A DNA stretch of 64,000 nucleotides from an uncultured Pelagibacteraceae bacterium (lineage in GTDB: Bacteria > Pseudomonadota > Alphaproteobacteria > Pelagibacterales > Pelagibacteraceae), in assembly GCA_902581445.1 (NCBI GenBank), contig CACHOG010000005.1:1-64000 (forward strand), written 5' to 3'. The first letter of the stretch is position 1, and every line of letters starts with the position of its first letter. The notes under the pieces were generated by a model. It did not search any database. It was not told where the DNA came from and saw only the letters and a program-made list of their open reading frames with translations. The translations under genes and the position numbers were made by a program. Positions 45,138 to 54,390 of the stretch are shown here, one piece after another.

Positions 45138-45793
45138 TTTTTCTCTAAAAATAATTTTTTAACAATTAATACAGCAATTAACATTCCTATAAGCTCAGCT
45201 AAGATATAATAAGGAGTGTTTAAATAACTAATACCTGTAAAAGACTCTGTAAATGTTCTAGCAATTGCAACAGCTGGATTTGCAAAAGAAGTAGATGAAG
45301 TAAACCAATAACCAGCAGTAATATAAAGACCAACGCTAGCAGCAACAGCAATTTTACCTGACTTCATTGAACCAAAAATTATCACTATAAGTCCTAATGT
45401 TGCTATTACCTCAGATGTGAATATGTAAATTCCATCTCTTGATTTAGTAGACAATTCATAAATTTCATTTTCAAAAAAGAAATTGGCTAAACCAACTCCA
45501 ATCAAGCAACCAATCAATTGAGCAATGATATAGTAGGCTAGAAGTTTCTTTTTTAATTTACCTGTTATTGCCATTGCGATACTTACAAATGGATTAAAGT
45601 GAGCCCCTGATACATCAGCAAAAACTGTAATTAGTACAAATAAACCTGCTCCTGTTGCTATAGTGTTTGCAATTAACATTACCGCAACATCATCAGTTAA
45701 GTTTTCTGCCATTAAACCTGAGCCAACAATAATCATTACTAAAAAACAACTGCCTAATAGTTCAGCAAGAAAATAACGACTTTTATTTTTCAT
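45134..45793 (-). CDS. Aquaporin / MIP-family channel linked to arsC (AqpS-like context)
   Basis: A 219-residue six-helix MIP channel. The two half-helix motifs are NPF (residues 67-69 in SGAHFNPFVSI) instead of the usual NPA, and NPA (172-174 in ANPAVAIAR) with the selectivity Arg179. It overlaps arsC by 11 nt. In Sinorhizobium an aquaglyceroporin next to arsC (AqpS) lets arsenite produced by ArsC flow out. The same arrangement here suggests that role, but water or another small solute is possible. No ArsB or Acr3 arsenite pump is seen in the window. Confidence 0.85.
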   Translation of the reverse strand: MKNKSRYFLAELLGSCFLVMIIVGSGLMAENLTDDVAVMLIANTIATGAGLFVLITVFADVSGAHFNPFVSIAMAITGKLKKKLLAYYIIAQLIGCLIGVGLANFFFENEIYELSTKSRDGIYIFTSEVIATLGLIVIIFGSMKSGKIAVAASVGLYITAGYWFTSSTSFANPAVAIARTFTESFTGISYLNTPYYILAELIGMLIAVLIVKKLFLEKN

Positions 45794-46214
45794 TTATTAG
45801 TTCCCTTATTTGTTTATGAATATTATTGTAAACTTTTTCAATTATTTCGTCTTTTTTATTTAAGTCATTTATTTCATTAAGTAATTTAACAGGATCCTCT
45901 ATATCCCAATGAATTATCTGGTCTTTATTAGGCCAAATAGGACAGACTTCATTATTGGCATTATTACAAACTGTAACAATATAATCCATTTTAATTTGAC
46001 TATTGATAAATTCATTAAAATTTTTAGATCTATAATTTGAAAGATCATAATGTTTTGATAATAAATAATTCTTCACATCTTCATTTATTTTTCCTGTTGG
46101 ATTACTCCCAGCACTAAAACCTTTATACAAATCGTCATACTCGTTATTTATTATACTTTCAGCAATAATACTTCTTGCTGAATTACCTGTGCACACGAAC
46201 AATATATTCTTCAT
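45783..46214 (-). CDS. arsC: Arsenate reductase, low-molecular-weight phosphatase type
   Basis: Reduces arsenate to arsenite using thioredoxin. The 143 residues begin with the P-loop FVCTGNSARS (Cys8, Arg14) and keep the two further redox cysteines Cys83 and Cys91 (VCNNANNEVCP). These match the three-cysteine relay of thioredoxin-coupled ArsC. The WDIEDP segment supplies the catalytic Asp. Presence of all three cysteines argues against a plain protein tyrosine phosphatase. It is the second gene of the minus-strand cluster. Confidence 0.92.
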   Translation of the reverse strand: MKNILFVCTGNSARSIIAESIINNEYDDLYKGFSAGSNPTGKINEDVKNYLLSKHYDLSNYRSKNFNEFINSQIKMDYIVTVCNNANNEVCPIWPNKDQIIHWDIEDPVKLLNEINDLNKKDEIIEKVYNNIHKQIRELINEK

Positions 46215-46436
46215 TTAAAAAATAATCTTGTAAATACCAATTACAAACAATGGAATTTGTAATCCAAAGTTTGTAAGAATTGCCTTATCTTTGCTAATAA
46301 ATCCAGCGACAGTCCATCCAACAACTCCTAATCCATGAAAGTAAATATTAATGGGGTAGATGTTTAAGTTTGTAAGTAATATTCCGGTTAATACAAGGAA
46401 TGTACTGATCCATTTTAAGTATTTTTTTAAAAACAT
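46215..46436 (-). CDS. Small two-helix membrane protein of unknown function
   Basis: A 73-residue protein with two hydrophobic segments (about 10-26, ISTFLVLTGILLTNLNI, and about 52-72, ILTNFGLQIPLFVIGIY) joined by FHGLGVVGWTVAGFIS. I do not recognise a functional family. It starts with an AAAAAGGAT-type ribosome-binding site and its stop directly abuts the arsC start, so it is the probable first gene of a cluster with arsC, the aquaporin and the NUDIX gene. Confidence 0.75.
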   Translation of the reverse strand: MFLKKYLKWISTFLVLTGILLTNLNIYPINIYFHGLGVVGWTVAGFISKDKAILTNFGLQIPLFVIGIYKIIF

Positions 46437-46531
46437 TTTAATCCTTTTTATTTCTTATATTTAAGTTTTGTTAAGATTTTATTAAATTATCATCTAGTAA
46501 AGAATATAAATAGTGATACAACTAAGAATAT

Positions 46532-47530
46532 ATGTCTACAGTTCCACTTTCATTAGACCAAATATACGATCTTGCCTTTAACACACTTAAAGCCAATGGT
46601 TGTGATGATGAAAACGCAAAAATTCTAAGTACTTTAATTACAAATGCAGAAAGAGATGGATCAATGTCTCATGGATTGTTTAGACTTCCTGCTTATGTAT
46701 CAGGTTTAAAAAGTGGAAAGATTAATGGGAAGGGTAGACCTGAAATCAAAAAAATATCATCAAGCGTGATAAAAGTTGATGGTAAAAATTGTTTAGCTCC
46801 TATGGTACTAAATAAAAGTATTCCAGATCTAATTGCTGCAGCAAAAGAAAATGGAGTAGCTGTACTTGCCATAACTAATTCGCATCACATGGCAGCCATG
46901 TGGCCTGAAACAGAAATGATTGCTGAACAAGGTTTGGTCGCTTTTGCATGTACATCGTATAAACCTGCTGTAGCTCCCGCAGGGGCGAAAAAACCTTTAT
47001 TTGGTACGAACCCAATTTCATTTGCTTGGCCTAGACCTGGGATGACACCAGTTGTTTATGATATGGCAACTGCATCAATGGCAATGGGAGAAGTGCAAGT
47101 TGCTAAAAGAGAAGGTCATAAAGTTCCGTTAGGTACAGGATTGAGTAAAGAGGGAAAAGAAACTACAGATCCGGCTGAGATTGCTGATGGAGGAGTTCTT
47201 TTACCTTTCGGTGGTTACAAAGGATCAGGTATCGCTATGATGGTAGAGTTATTAGCTGGAGCTTTAGTAGGTGATAACTTTAGTTATGAAACAGCTGCAA
47301 AAGATAATAACGACGGTGGCCCACCTAGCGGTGGTGAATTTATTTTAGCAATGTCACCTGACAAAATATCTGAGAGAAATTGGAAAGATCACTCAAATAA
47401 CTTTTTTGAAAAGATGAAAGGTTTAGAGGGAGTAAGATTACCAGGTGAAAGACGTCATAAAAATAGATTAGATAAAGGTCCAAGAAATATAAATGAGGAC
47501 TTAGTAAAAAAAATAAAATCTTTAAGCTAA
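46532..47530 (+). CDS. Ldh2-family (malate/L-lactate/ureidoglycolate dehydrogenase-like) oxidoreductase
   Basis: A 332-residue NAD(P)-dependent oxidoreductase of the family that includes YbiC, ureidoglycolate dehydrogenase and delta1-piperideine-2-carboxylate reductase. Signatures are DGSMSHGLFRLPAYV (catalytic His), TNSHHMAAM, LFGTNPISFAWPR, YDMATASMA and LPFGGYKGSGIAMMVELLAG. The exact substrate is a 2-hydroxy or 2-imino acid that cannot be fixed from sequence. It is monocistronic and converges with xthA, overlapping it by 9 nt. Confidence 0.88.
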   Translation: MSTVPLSLDQIYDLAFNTLKANGCDDENAKILSTLITNAERDGSMSHGLFRLPAYVSGLKSGKINGKGRPEIKKISSSVIKVDGKNCLAPMVLNKSIPDLIAAAKENGVAVLAITNSHHMAAMWPETEMIAEQGLVAFACTSYKPAVAPAGAKKPLFGTNPISFAWPRPGMTPVVYDMATASMAMGEVQVAKREGHKVPLGTGLSKEGKETTDPAEIADGGVLLPFGGYKGSGIAMMVELLAGALVGDNFSYETAAKDNNDGGPPSGGEFILAMSPDKISERNWKDHSNNFFEKMKGLEGVRLPGERRHKNRLDKGPRNINEDLVKKIKSLS

Positions 47531-48298
47531 TTCAATCTCAATAGGCGTGTGATCTGATGGTTTTTCTTTTCCACGCGGTGTCTTATTAATACTTACATTT
47601 TTTAAAATATTTATAAGTGAATTTGATAATAGAAAATGGTCTATGCGCATCCCATTATTTTTTTGCCATGCACCCCTCATATAATCCCAAAATGTGTAAC
47701 CCTCAGTATCGGGATATTTATGTCTATAACTATCAACATAGCCCATGTTTAATATTTCCCTATATTTTTTTCTTATTTCCAATCTAAATAACGCATCATT
47801 TTCAAAACTTTTTGCATTATAAACATCTTCTGCTGCAGGAATGATATTAAAATCACCAGATAAAATAATATTCTCATTTTTCTGACCTAATTTTTTAAGT
47901 AACTTTGTAAGATCATCTAACCATTTTTTTTTATAATCATATTTTTCTGTATCTACTGGATTTCCATTTGGAGTATAAATATTTATTACCAATATTTTTC
48001 TTTTTTTAAATTCAAACTCTGCAGATATTGTTCTCGCCTGTTTAAGTTTATCCCTGATTATATCAGTACTTACGTTTTCTAATTTTTTTTTGGAAATAAT
48101 AGCTACTCCGTTATAGCTTTTTTGACCAAATACATAACTATGATAACCTAAATCCTCAAACTCATTAAAGGGGAAATTTTTTTCTTCTGTTTTGATCTCC
48201 TGCATTAAAAGAATATTTGGTGAAAATTTATTAAGATAATCTTTTATATTATCAATTCTTGCTCTTACAGAATTAACATTCCAAGAGCTGATTTTCAT
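47522..48298 (-). CDS. xthA: Exodeoxyribonuclease III
   Basis: Apurinic/apyrimidinic endonuclease and 3'-5' exonuclease in base-excision repair. I start at the ATG at 48298 (MKISSWNVNSVRARI), not the track's 48328, because it overlaps the erpA stop as TAATG; length is 258 residues. Family motifs: WNVNS (Asn), LLMQEIKTEE (metal Glu), YTPNG, LSGDFNIIPAAEDV, TFWDYMRGAWQKN and the catalytic KPSDHTPIEIEL. Confidence 0.95.
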   Translation of the reverse strand: MKISSWNVNSVRARIDNIKDYLNKFSPNILLMQEIKTEEKNFPFNEFEDLGYHSYVFGQKSYNGVAIISKKKLENVSTDIIRDKLKQARTISAEFEFKKRKILVINIYTPNGNPVDTEKYDYKKKWLDDLTKLLKKLGQKNENIILSGDFNIIPAAEDVYNAKSFENDALFRLEIRKKYREILNMGYVDSYRHKYPDTEGYTFWDYMRGAWQKNNGMRIDHFLLSNSLINILKNVSINKTPRGKEKPSDHTPIEIELA

Positions 48299-48615
48299 TA
48301 AAGAGAGAAAGAAACGCCACAGCCACAAGAAGATTTACTTTGTGGATTTGTGATTTTAAATGACTCACCAATTAACTCAGAAACGTAGTCAATTTCCGAT
48401 CCATTTAAAAGTTCAGCTGATTTTTTATCAATCAAAACATTATTAAATACCAAATCGTCTTGCTCAGCTTTTGTATCGAAAGAGAAATCATATTGGAAAC
48501 CTGAGCATCCACCACCTTTAATAGCGATTCTAAAAAAAGATCCTTTTGCTTTTTCGACAAGAAGGTTGTTTATCTGTTTTATAGCTTTATCAGTAAATTT
48601 AATTTCTTTATTCAT
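48298..48615 (-). CDS. erpA: A-type iron-sulfur carrier (ErpA/IscA family)
   Basis: Delivers Fe-S clusters to apo-enzymes. The 105 residues include the HesB-fold segment FRIAIKGGGCSGFQYDF and the C-terminal SSCGCGVSF; the three conserved cysteines (CS, CGC) are all present. IscA and ErpA cannot be separated securely by sequence alone. It overlaps xthA by one base and diverges from dgt. Confidence 0.9.
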   Translation of the reverse strand: MNKEIKFTDKAIKQINNLLVEKAKGSFFRIAIKGGGCSGFQYDFSFDTKAEQDDLVFNNVLIDKKSAELLNGSEIDYVSELIGESFKITNPQSKSSCGCGVSFSL

Positions 48616-48665
48616 ATATAATCACTGTTATTACTAATATAATATTTTTTTTCTAATTTTAAAGT

Positions 48666-49784
48666 ATGAATAATTTCATAAAACTAGGTCAATTTAAAAG
48701 CAATGGACGCCTTGTCTCTGAGCCAATTAACAAATTCAGAACACCCTTTCAAAGAGATCGAGATAGAATTATACATAGCGAAGCATTTAGAAGGTTAAAA
48801 CACAAAACACAGGTATTCGTTAATACTGATGGAGATCATTTTCGAACTAGAATTACACATTCAATTGAGGTTTCACAAATTGCAAGGACAATATCGAAAT
48901 ATCTACATTTAAATGAGGAACTAACAGAAACTCTAAGTCTTGCACATGATTTAGGTCATACACCGTTCGGACATGCTGGCGAAGATGCTTTAAATGAATG
49001 CATGATTAATTATGGTGGTTTTGATCATAATATTCAAACCTTAAGAATCGTGATGTTTTTGGAAAATAAATATTTAAAATTTAAAGGATTAAATTTAACT
49101 TTAGAAACTTTAGATGGACTAATAAAACATAACGGTCCAGTAAAAAATAAATTGAAAATTGACAATTTAATTGGAATTAAAAACTTTAAAAATAAAATTA
49201 ATTTTAATAAATATCCCTCTCTCGAAGCACAGATAGCCGCTATTTCTGATGACATAGCTTATAACAACCACGATATTCAAGACGGGATAAAGGCAAAAAT
49301 TTTGTCGTTAAATGATTTATTAGAAATTAATTTTTTTAAAAATATTTATAAAAAATATAAATCAAAAATAAAAAATAATAATAAGCAGGTAATACTTAAT
49401 CAGATAGTAAGAGACTCTATAAATTTAATGGTAAAAGATATAATTGATAACACTATTGAAAATATAAAAAGAAATAAGGTAAATTCAAAAAATAAAATAT
49501 ATTCAAGCACTAATTTGATAGTTGATTTTTCTAGCAAATATAAAAGCATTATTAGCGAGATTAGATCATTTTTGAGAATCAGCATGTATAATAATAAAAA
49601 GGTTTTATTGAATAATAATAATGGGAAAAAAATTATTAAAAAATTATTCAATAAAATTCAAAAAAAACCTAATTTATTTATTAGTCATCTCTCTAATAAA
49701 TCTGATAAACAAAGAGCAATAGCTGATTTTATATCGGGTATGACAGATAGGTATGCAATCAGTATGTATAATAAAATAAAATGA
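48666..49784 (+). CDS. dgt: Deoxyguanosinetriphosphate triphosphohydrolase-like protein
   Basis: HD-superfamily dNTP triphosphohydrolase controlling dNTP pools. The 372 residues include RIIHSEAFRRLKHKTQVF, the metal-binding RITHSIEVSQIAR and SLAHDLGHTPFGHAGE (His/Asp), and DDIAYNNHDIQDG. This length is that of the type 2 dGTPase-like proteins common in alphaproteobacteria. The start of argS overlaps its stop (ATGA). Confidence 0.93.
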   Translation: MNNFIKLGQFKSNGRLVSEPINKFRTPFQRDRDRIIHSEAFRRLKHKTQVFVNTDGDHFRTRITHSIEVSQIARTISKYLHLNEELTETLSLAHDLGHTPFGHAGEDALNECMINYGGFDHNIQTLRIVMFLENKYLKFKGLNLTLETLDGLIKHNGPVKNKLKIDNLIGIKNFKNKINFNKYPSLEAQIAAISDDIAYNNHDIQDGIKAKILSLNDLLEINFFKNIYKKYKSKIKNNNKQVILNQIVRDSINLMVKDIIDNTIENIKRNKVNSKNKIYSSTNLIVDFSSKYKSIISEIRSFLRISMYNNKKVLLNNNNGKKIIKKLFNKIQKKPNLFISHLSNKSDKQRAIADFISGMTDRYAISMYNKIK

Positions 49785-51514
49785 ATATATTTGAGACATA
49801 TCAAGACAAAATAAAGAATTTAATTTTAGAAATTAATAAGCAAGGAAAAATTGAAATTTCTGACAATCTAGACTCTATTGGCGTAGATTTACCACCTAGT
49901 CAATTTAAGGCTCACATTTCAACAAACGTTGCAATGGTTTTATCCAAAGTAAATAAATCAAATCCTAATGACCTTGCAAAAAAAATTGAGGTTGAGCTAT
50001 TAAAAATTGATAAGGATATTGAAAAAATTGAAATCGTAAAACCTGGGTTTATAAATATAACTTTCAAAAATACTTTTTGGAATAAATTTATTCAAAATGT
50101 AATTAATCAAAAACTAGAATATGGTACAAATTTAATAGCTAAAAAGAAAAGTTTCTTTTTAGAATTTGTTTCCGCTAATCCTACAGGACCACTGCACGTT
50201 GGCCATTGCAGAGGAGCTGTTTCAGGCGATGTACTTGCTAATATTTTAAAATTCAATAAGCACAAAGTGCATAAAGAATATTATGTAAATGATTATGGTA
50301 ATCAAATAATCAATTTTACAAAATCTGTTTACTACAGAATTAAAGAACAAACCGATAATGAATCTTTTCCAAAGGATAATGAGGATTTATATCCGGGTGA
50401 TTATATTATCCAAATCGCAAAAAATATAATCAATGATAATAAAGGTCTGGATTTTAAAAATTTCGATAAAATATCCGATCAATTAACAATACTAGCTGTA
50501 AACGAGTCTATTAAAATTATTAAATCAAATTTAAAAAATATTGGGATTGTTCATGACAAATTTCAAAGCGAAAGAGAAATTGTTAACAATAATGAAGTTC
50601 AAAAAACAGTTGATAAATTAATTAAAAAAAAATTCGTTTATAAAGGAAAAATAAAAGCACCTGAAGGTGAAGATAAAAAAAATTGGGTGGAAAGAGAACA
50701 ACTTTTATTTAAATCAACAGATTTTGGAGATGACAAAGATAGAGCTTTACAAAAATCAGATAACAGCTGGACTTACTTTGCTGGTGACGTTGCATATCAT
50801 GAAAATAAATTAAATAGAAAGTTTGATACTTATATTAACATTTTAGGTGCAGACCATGCAGGATATATAAAAAGAATAACTGCATCTGTAGAAGCCTTAT
50901 CAGGAGAAAAGAATAAATTAGTTTGCAAAGTTAGTCAGTTAGTTAAATTAATTAAAGACGGCAAACCTTTTAAGATGTCAAAAAGAAAAGGCGATTACAT
51001 AACAGTTGAGGATCTAATCGATGAAGTTGGAAAAGATGCTACAAGATTTATAATGTTAAATAGAAGTAGTGATGCAGAGATAGATTTTGATTTTGATAAA
51101 GTAAAAGAAAAATCAAAGGATAATCCCTTATATTATGTTCAATATTGCTATGCTAGAATTTGCTCGGTATTCAGACATATAGGTAAAGAAATTGATAAGG
51201 ATATAAAAGTAGATGACTATAATTTTAATTTTTCTCCAGAAGATATTGATATTTATAAAAAAATATCTGAATGGCCAAAATGTATTGAAATCTCGTCAAA
51301 AAAATTAGAGCCTCACAGAGTGCCAACATATCTTTATGAACTATCATCACTATTTCATTCTTACTGGAACATGGGTAAAGACGATAAAAGTAAAAGATTT
51401 ATCAGTGAAGATAAAAAAATTTCAGATGAAAAATTAGTACTATTAAAGTCAGTTTCTAATGTAATAAAATGTGGAATGAATCTAGTTGGAGCTAGTACTC
51501 CAGAAAAAATGTAA
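49781..51514 (+). CDS. argS: Arginyl-tRNA synthetase
   Basis: Charges tRNA-Arg. The 577-residue class I enzyme has the N-terminal additional domain, the HIGH-type motif ANPTGPLHVGHCRGA (about 131-145), KPFKMSKRKGDYIT as the KMSKS-like loop, and a C-terminal DALR anticodon domain. It sits after dgt and is joined to the small membrane protein gene by a one-base overlap. Confidence 0.97.
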   Translation: MNIFETYQDKIKNLILEINKQGKIEISDNLDSIGVDLPPSQFKAHISTNVAMVLSKVNKSNPNDLAKKIEVELLKIDKDIEKIEIVKPGFINITFKNTFWNKFIQNVINQKLEYGTNLIAKKKSFFLEFVSANPTGPLHVGHCRGAVSGDVLANILKFNKHKVHKEYYVNDYGNQIINFTKSVYYRIKEQTDNESFPKDNEDLYPGDYIIQIAKNIINDNKGLDFKNFDKISDQLTILAVNESIKIIKSNLKNIGIVHDKFQSEREIVNNNEVQKTVDKLIKKKFVYKGKIKAPEGEDKKNWVEREQLLFKSTDFGDDKDRALQKSDNSWTYFAGDVAYHENKLNRKFDTYINILGADHAGYIKRITASVEALSGEKNKLVCKVSQLVKLIKDGKPFKMSKRKGDYITVEDLIDEVGKDATRFIMLNRSSDAEIDFDFDKVKEKSKDNPLYYVQYCYARICSVFRHIGKEIDKDIKVDDYNFNFSPEDIDIYKKISEWPKCIEISSKKLEPHRVPTYLYELSSLFHSYWNMGKDDKSKRFISEDKKISDEKLVLLKSVSNVIKCGMNLVGASTPEKM

Positions 51515-51771
51515 TGTTTAAGGAAATTAAATATCTAATATATTTGCTTGTTATAGCCTTTTTTTTCATTTTTACAGTCAGATACTACATATCTGATGAT
51601 TATAAAAAAAAATATTATAGAGGTCTTGAGTCACATAAAGATAAGACAATTACTTACGCTAAAAATTTACCAACTTTAAAAAATGATACAGATAAAATTC
51701 TTACATACGTTGAAAATAACAATACATCTAAAAAAAAATATAAATTCTGGAATTTGTTAGACAATGATTAG
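51514..51771 (+). CDS. Small membrane-anchored protein at the SPOR-protein position
   Basis: An 85-residue bitopic protein: a membrane helix at about residues 6-25 (KYLIYLLVIAFFFIFTVRYY), then a charged tail. In many alphaproteobacteria the gene between argS and nagZ encodes a SPOR-domain cell-division protein with the same N-terminal anchor. Here the periplasmic SPOR domain is absent and the chain ends after 85 residues. It may be a remnant or a distinct small protein. It overlaps argS by one base and nagZ by 8 nt, which supports its translation. Confidence 0.75.
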   Translation: MFKEIKYLIYLLVIAFFFIFTVRYYISDDYKKKYYRGLESHKDKTITYAKNLPTLKNDTDKILTYVENNNTSKKKYKFWNLLDND

Positions 51772-52714
51772 TAAAAGAAGAGCATTTATAGTTGGTATAA
51801 AGGGTTACAAATTAACAAATAAAGAGATTTCTTTTTTAAGAAAATACAGGCCTTGGGGAATTATACTTTTTACAAGAAATATTAAATCTATAGAGCAAAC
51901 CAAACTATTAACTGAGAAAATTAAATCAATATTTAAAGATAAAAGCTTTCCAATTATGATCGATCAAGAAGGAGGCGTTGTTTCAAGGCTGGAAAATATT
52001 TTGACCTCAAAACCATTTAATTCAAGTTATTATGAAAGTATTTACAAAAAGGATAACAGAAATTTTGAAACATATTTAAAAATTTACGTAGATCAAATCT
52101 CATATCTTTTAAAAATGATTGGCATAAATATAAATAATACTCCTGTTCTTGATCTGAAATATAGCTTTTCCCATAAAATTATTAAAAGTAGAGCTTTTTC
52201 GAAAAATCCAAAAATTGTTAGTAAAATTGGTGATTTAATTATTAAACATTATAAAAAAAATGGCATTTCATGTGTTATTAAACATATACCAGGTCATGGC
52301 TTAGCTAAATTAGATAGTCATCACTCATTACCAAAAGTTAATAAAAGTCTTAAATATTTAGATAAAAACGATTTTAAAGCATTTAGAAAGAAAGATGCAA
52401 TTTTTGCAATGACATCTCATGTAATATTTAACTCAATAGATAAAAAAAACACTGCAACACATTCTAAAAAAATTATTAATATAATAAGAAATAAATTAAA
52501 CTTTAAAAATGTTTTAATCAGTGATGATATTTCGATGAAAGCATTGAGATATTCAATAAAACAAAATACTATTAGATCGTTTGATGCCGGTTGTAATATC
52601 GTACTTCATTGCAACGCTAAATTGTCTGAAATGTTAGAAGTGGCTAAAAACTCACCAAAACTAAACAGTTTTTTAATGAAAAAAACTAAAGAATTTTATA
52701 AATTGGTAAGTTAG
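51764..52714 (+). CDS. nagZ: Beta-N-acetylhexosaminidase (NagZ, GH3)
   Basis: Cytosolic GH3 glycosidase of peptidoglycan recycling. The 316 residues show the FPIMIDQEGGVVSRL segment, the KHIPGHGLAKLDSHHSLP catalytic loop (the His/Asp pair in DSHHSLP) and a late ISDDISMKALRYS nucleophile region (Asp in the SDDISM motif). The next gene, scpA, starts directly after its stop. Confidence 0.93.
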   Translation: MISKRRAFIVGIKGYKLTNKEISFLRKYRPWGIILFTRNIKSIEQTKLLTEKIKSIFKDKSFPIMIDQEGGVVSRLENILTSKPFNSSYYESIYKKDNRNFETYLKIYVDQISYLLKMIGININNTPVLDLKYSFSHKIIKSRAFSKNPKIVSKIGDLIIKHYKKNGISCVIKHIPGHGLAKLDSHHSLPKVNKSLKYLDKNDFKAFRKKDAIFAMTSHVIFNSIDKKNTATHSKKIINIIRNKLNFKNVLISDDISMKALRYSIKQNTIRSFDAGCNIVLHCNAKLSEMLEVAKNSPKLNSFLMKKTKEFYKLVS

Positions 52715-53452
52715 ATGCTAAATGAAAACAATGCACAATTTAATGTAAATCTTACACACTTCAGTGGATCATTAGAGGTTTTGTTAGATTTAGCAAAGTC
52801 ACAAAAAGTAAATTTAGAAAATATTTCAATTACTAAACTAGCAGATCAATTTCATGATTTTATTTCTAATTCAAAGGATCTAGATTTAGAATTGGCTTCA
52901 GAATACCTGCTGATGGCTACATGGCTTGCCTATTTAAAATCTAAACTATTATTGCCTGAAAGTGACGAGGAAGAATTTAAAGCTTTAGAGGTAGCTGAAA
53001 AATTGAAGTTACAATTAAAAAAGTTAGAGTTAATTAGATTATTATCCGACCAAATGCTTAAGAGAAAGAGATTGGGTCGGGATGTTTTTTTAAGAGGAGT
53101 AAAAGGTCAGATTAGATCTATATATAGTTCAAAATATTCACTTACATTATTCGAATTATTAAAAACATATGCAACAATAATTATGACAAAAGATTTTCAA
53201 AGAATAAATATTCCAAAATTACCTGTATTCACAACAGAAGAGGGCATCAATCAAATTAGAAGTTTTTTTGGAAAGTTAGATGATTGGAAAAATATTGATG
53301 AATTGGTTCCAAAAAATTTTATCAATAAAAATCTTAATAAAACTGGTAAAGCAGGAATATTTGCTGGATCTTTAGAGCTTGTTAAAGAAGGTAACTTAAA
53401 AATTAAACAAGAAAAGCTTTTTAGTGATATTTATATAAGAGAAAATAAATGA
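52715..53452 (+). CDS. scpA: Segregation and condensation protein A
   Basis: Kleisin of the bacterial SMC condensin. The 245 residues carry the N-terminal SMC-binding helix region FSGSLEVLLDLAKSQKVNLENI and the YLLMATWLAYLKSKLLLP motif, with a winged-helix-like C-terminus. It is adjacent to scpB with an ATGA overlap, as in most alphaproteobacteria. Confidence 0.92.
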   Translation: MLNENNAQFNVNLTHFSGSLEVLLDLAKSQKVNLENISITKLADQFHDFISNSKDLDLELASEYLLMATWLAYLKSKLLLPESDEEEFKALEVAEKLKLQLKKLELIRLLSDQMLKRKRLGRDVFLRGVKGQIRSIYSSKYSLTLFELLKTYATIIMTKDFQRINIPKLPVFTTEEGINQIRSFFGKLDDWKNIDELVPKNFINKNLNKTGKAGIFAGSLELVKEGNLKIKQEKLFSDIYIRENK

Positions 53453-54141
53453 GAAAAGATACTAAAAATAACATAGTCAATTTTCCTAGTAATTCAGTAA
53501 ATGGAGAACGAGAAGTTGAAGCGATCTTATTTGCTGCAGCTGAACCTTTAGATATAGATACTATAGAGTCTAAAGTAAAAAAGAATGTTAACGTAAAAAA
53601 AATCTTAGAAAAACTTCAGCATACTTATTCAAACAGAGGTATTAATTTAGTTTGTATTTCAAATAAATGGTCTTTTAGAACTGCTCAAAATCTTTCAAAG
53701 TTAATGTCTCAAGAAAAGACAGTCGAAAAAAAATTATCAAAAGCTGCAATTGAAACCTTAGCAATAATAGTTTACCACCAACCTGTTACAAGGGCTGAGA
53801 TAGAAGAAATACGAGGTGTTGCATTTGGAACTAATACACTTGAGATACTTATGGAACTTAATTGGGTTAAACCACAAGGAAGGAAAAATGTTCCAGGAAA
53901 ACCTATACAATACGGAACAACTGATGAATTTTTAAGCCATTTTAATTTACAAAAACTCAGTGATTTACCAACAGTTGATGAACTTGGTTCTGCAGGTTTA
54001 ATTGACTCAAGTAGTATAGATGCGTCAGTGTTTGGTACTGGCAAGTTCTATAAAGAAAAACAAGAAGAGAAGAAGGAAAACATTTATTCTAATATTGACG
54101 AAATGTTAGGCAGTACTTTAAAAGAGACTGATAGTGACTAA
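53449..54141 (+). CDS. scpB: Segregation and condensation protein B
   Basis: Partner of ScpA. The 230 residues start EREVEAILFAAAEPLDID, include LSKAAIETLAIIVYHQPVTRAEIEEIRGV and the PGRP-type region PGKPIQYGTTDEFL. The C-terminal tail is poorly conserved and charged. tatA follows after 43 nt. Confidence 0.93.
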   Translation: MRKDTKNNIVNFPSNSVNGEREVEAILFAAAEPLDIDTIESKVKKNVNVKKILEKLQHTYSNRGINLVCISNKWSFRTAQNLSKLMSQEKTVEKKLSKAAIETLAIIVYHQPVTRAEIEEIRGVAFGTNTLEILMELNWVKPQGRKNVPGKPIQYGTTDEFLSHFNLQKLSDLPTVDELGSAGLIDSSSIDASVFGTGKFYKEKQEEKKENIYSNIDEMLGSTLKETDSD

Positions 54142-54184
54142 AATTGCTCTTTCAAATTAAAGGTAAAGGATATATATATTAGGC

Positions 54185-54385
54185 ATGAGTATAGGATTTT
54201 GGCAAATAGCAATCGTAGTAATATTAGTAGTTTTACTCTTTGGTAGAGGAAAAATATCTAGTTTAATGGGTGATGTTGCCAAAGGTATTAAAAGTTTCAA
54301 AAAAGGTATGGCTAGTGATGTAACAGATGATAGCCAACCAAAAAATATCTCTGAAAATAATCAAGACTCAGATAAAAAAGAGTAA
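54185..54385 (+). CDS. tatA: Sec-independent protein translocase TatA
   Basis: Pore-forming subunit of the twin-arginine translocase. The 66-residue protein has an N-terminal helix ([18 protein letters not shown]), the amphipathic [23 protein letters not shown] segment (hinge FGRGK) and a charged tail. tatB follows immediately. Confidence 0.93.
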   Translation: MSIGFWQIAIVVILVVLLFGRGKISSLMGDVAKGIKSFKKGMASDVTDDSQPKNISENNQDSDKKE

Positions 54386-54390
54386 AATTG

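Noticed and set aside
46459-46476. Pho-box-like TCTTAAC-AAAA-CTTAAAT (minus strand) before the arsC cluster
   Set aside because: The second half matches poorly, and the site ends only 22 nt before the start codon, which leaves no room for a -10 and the visible ribosome-binding site.
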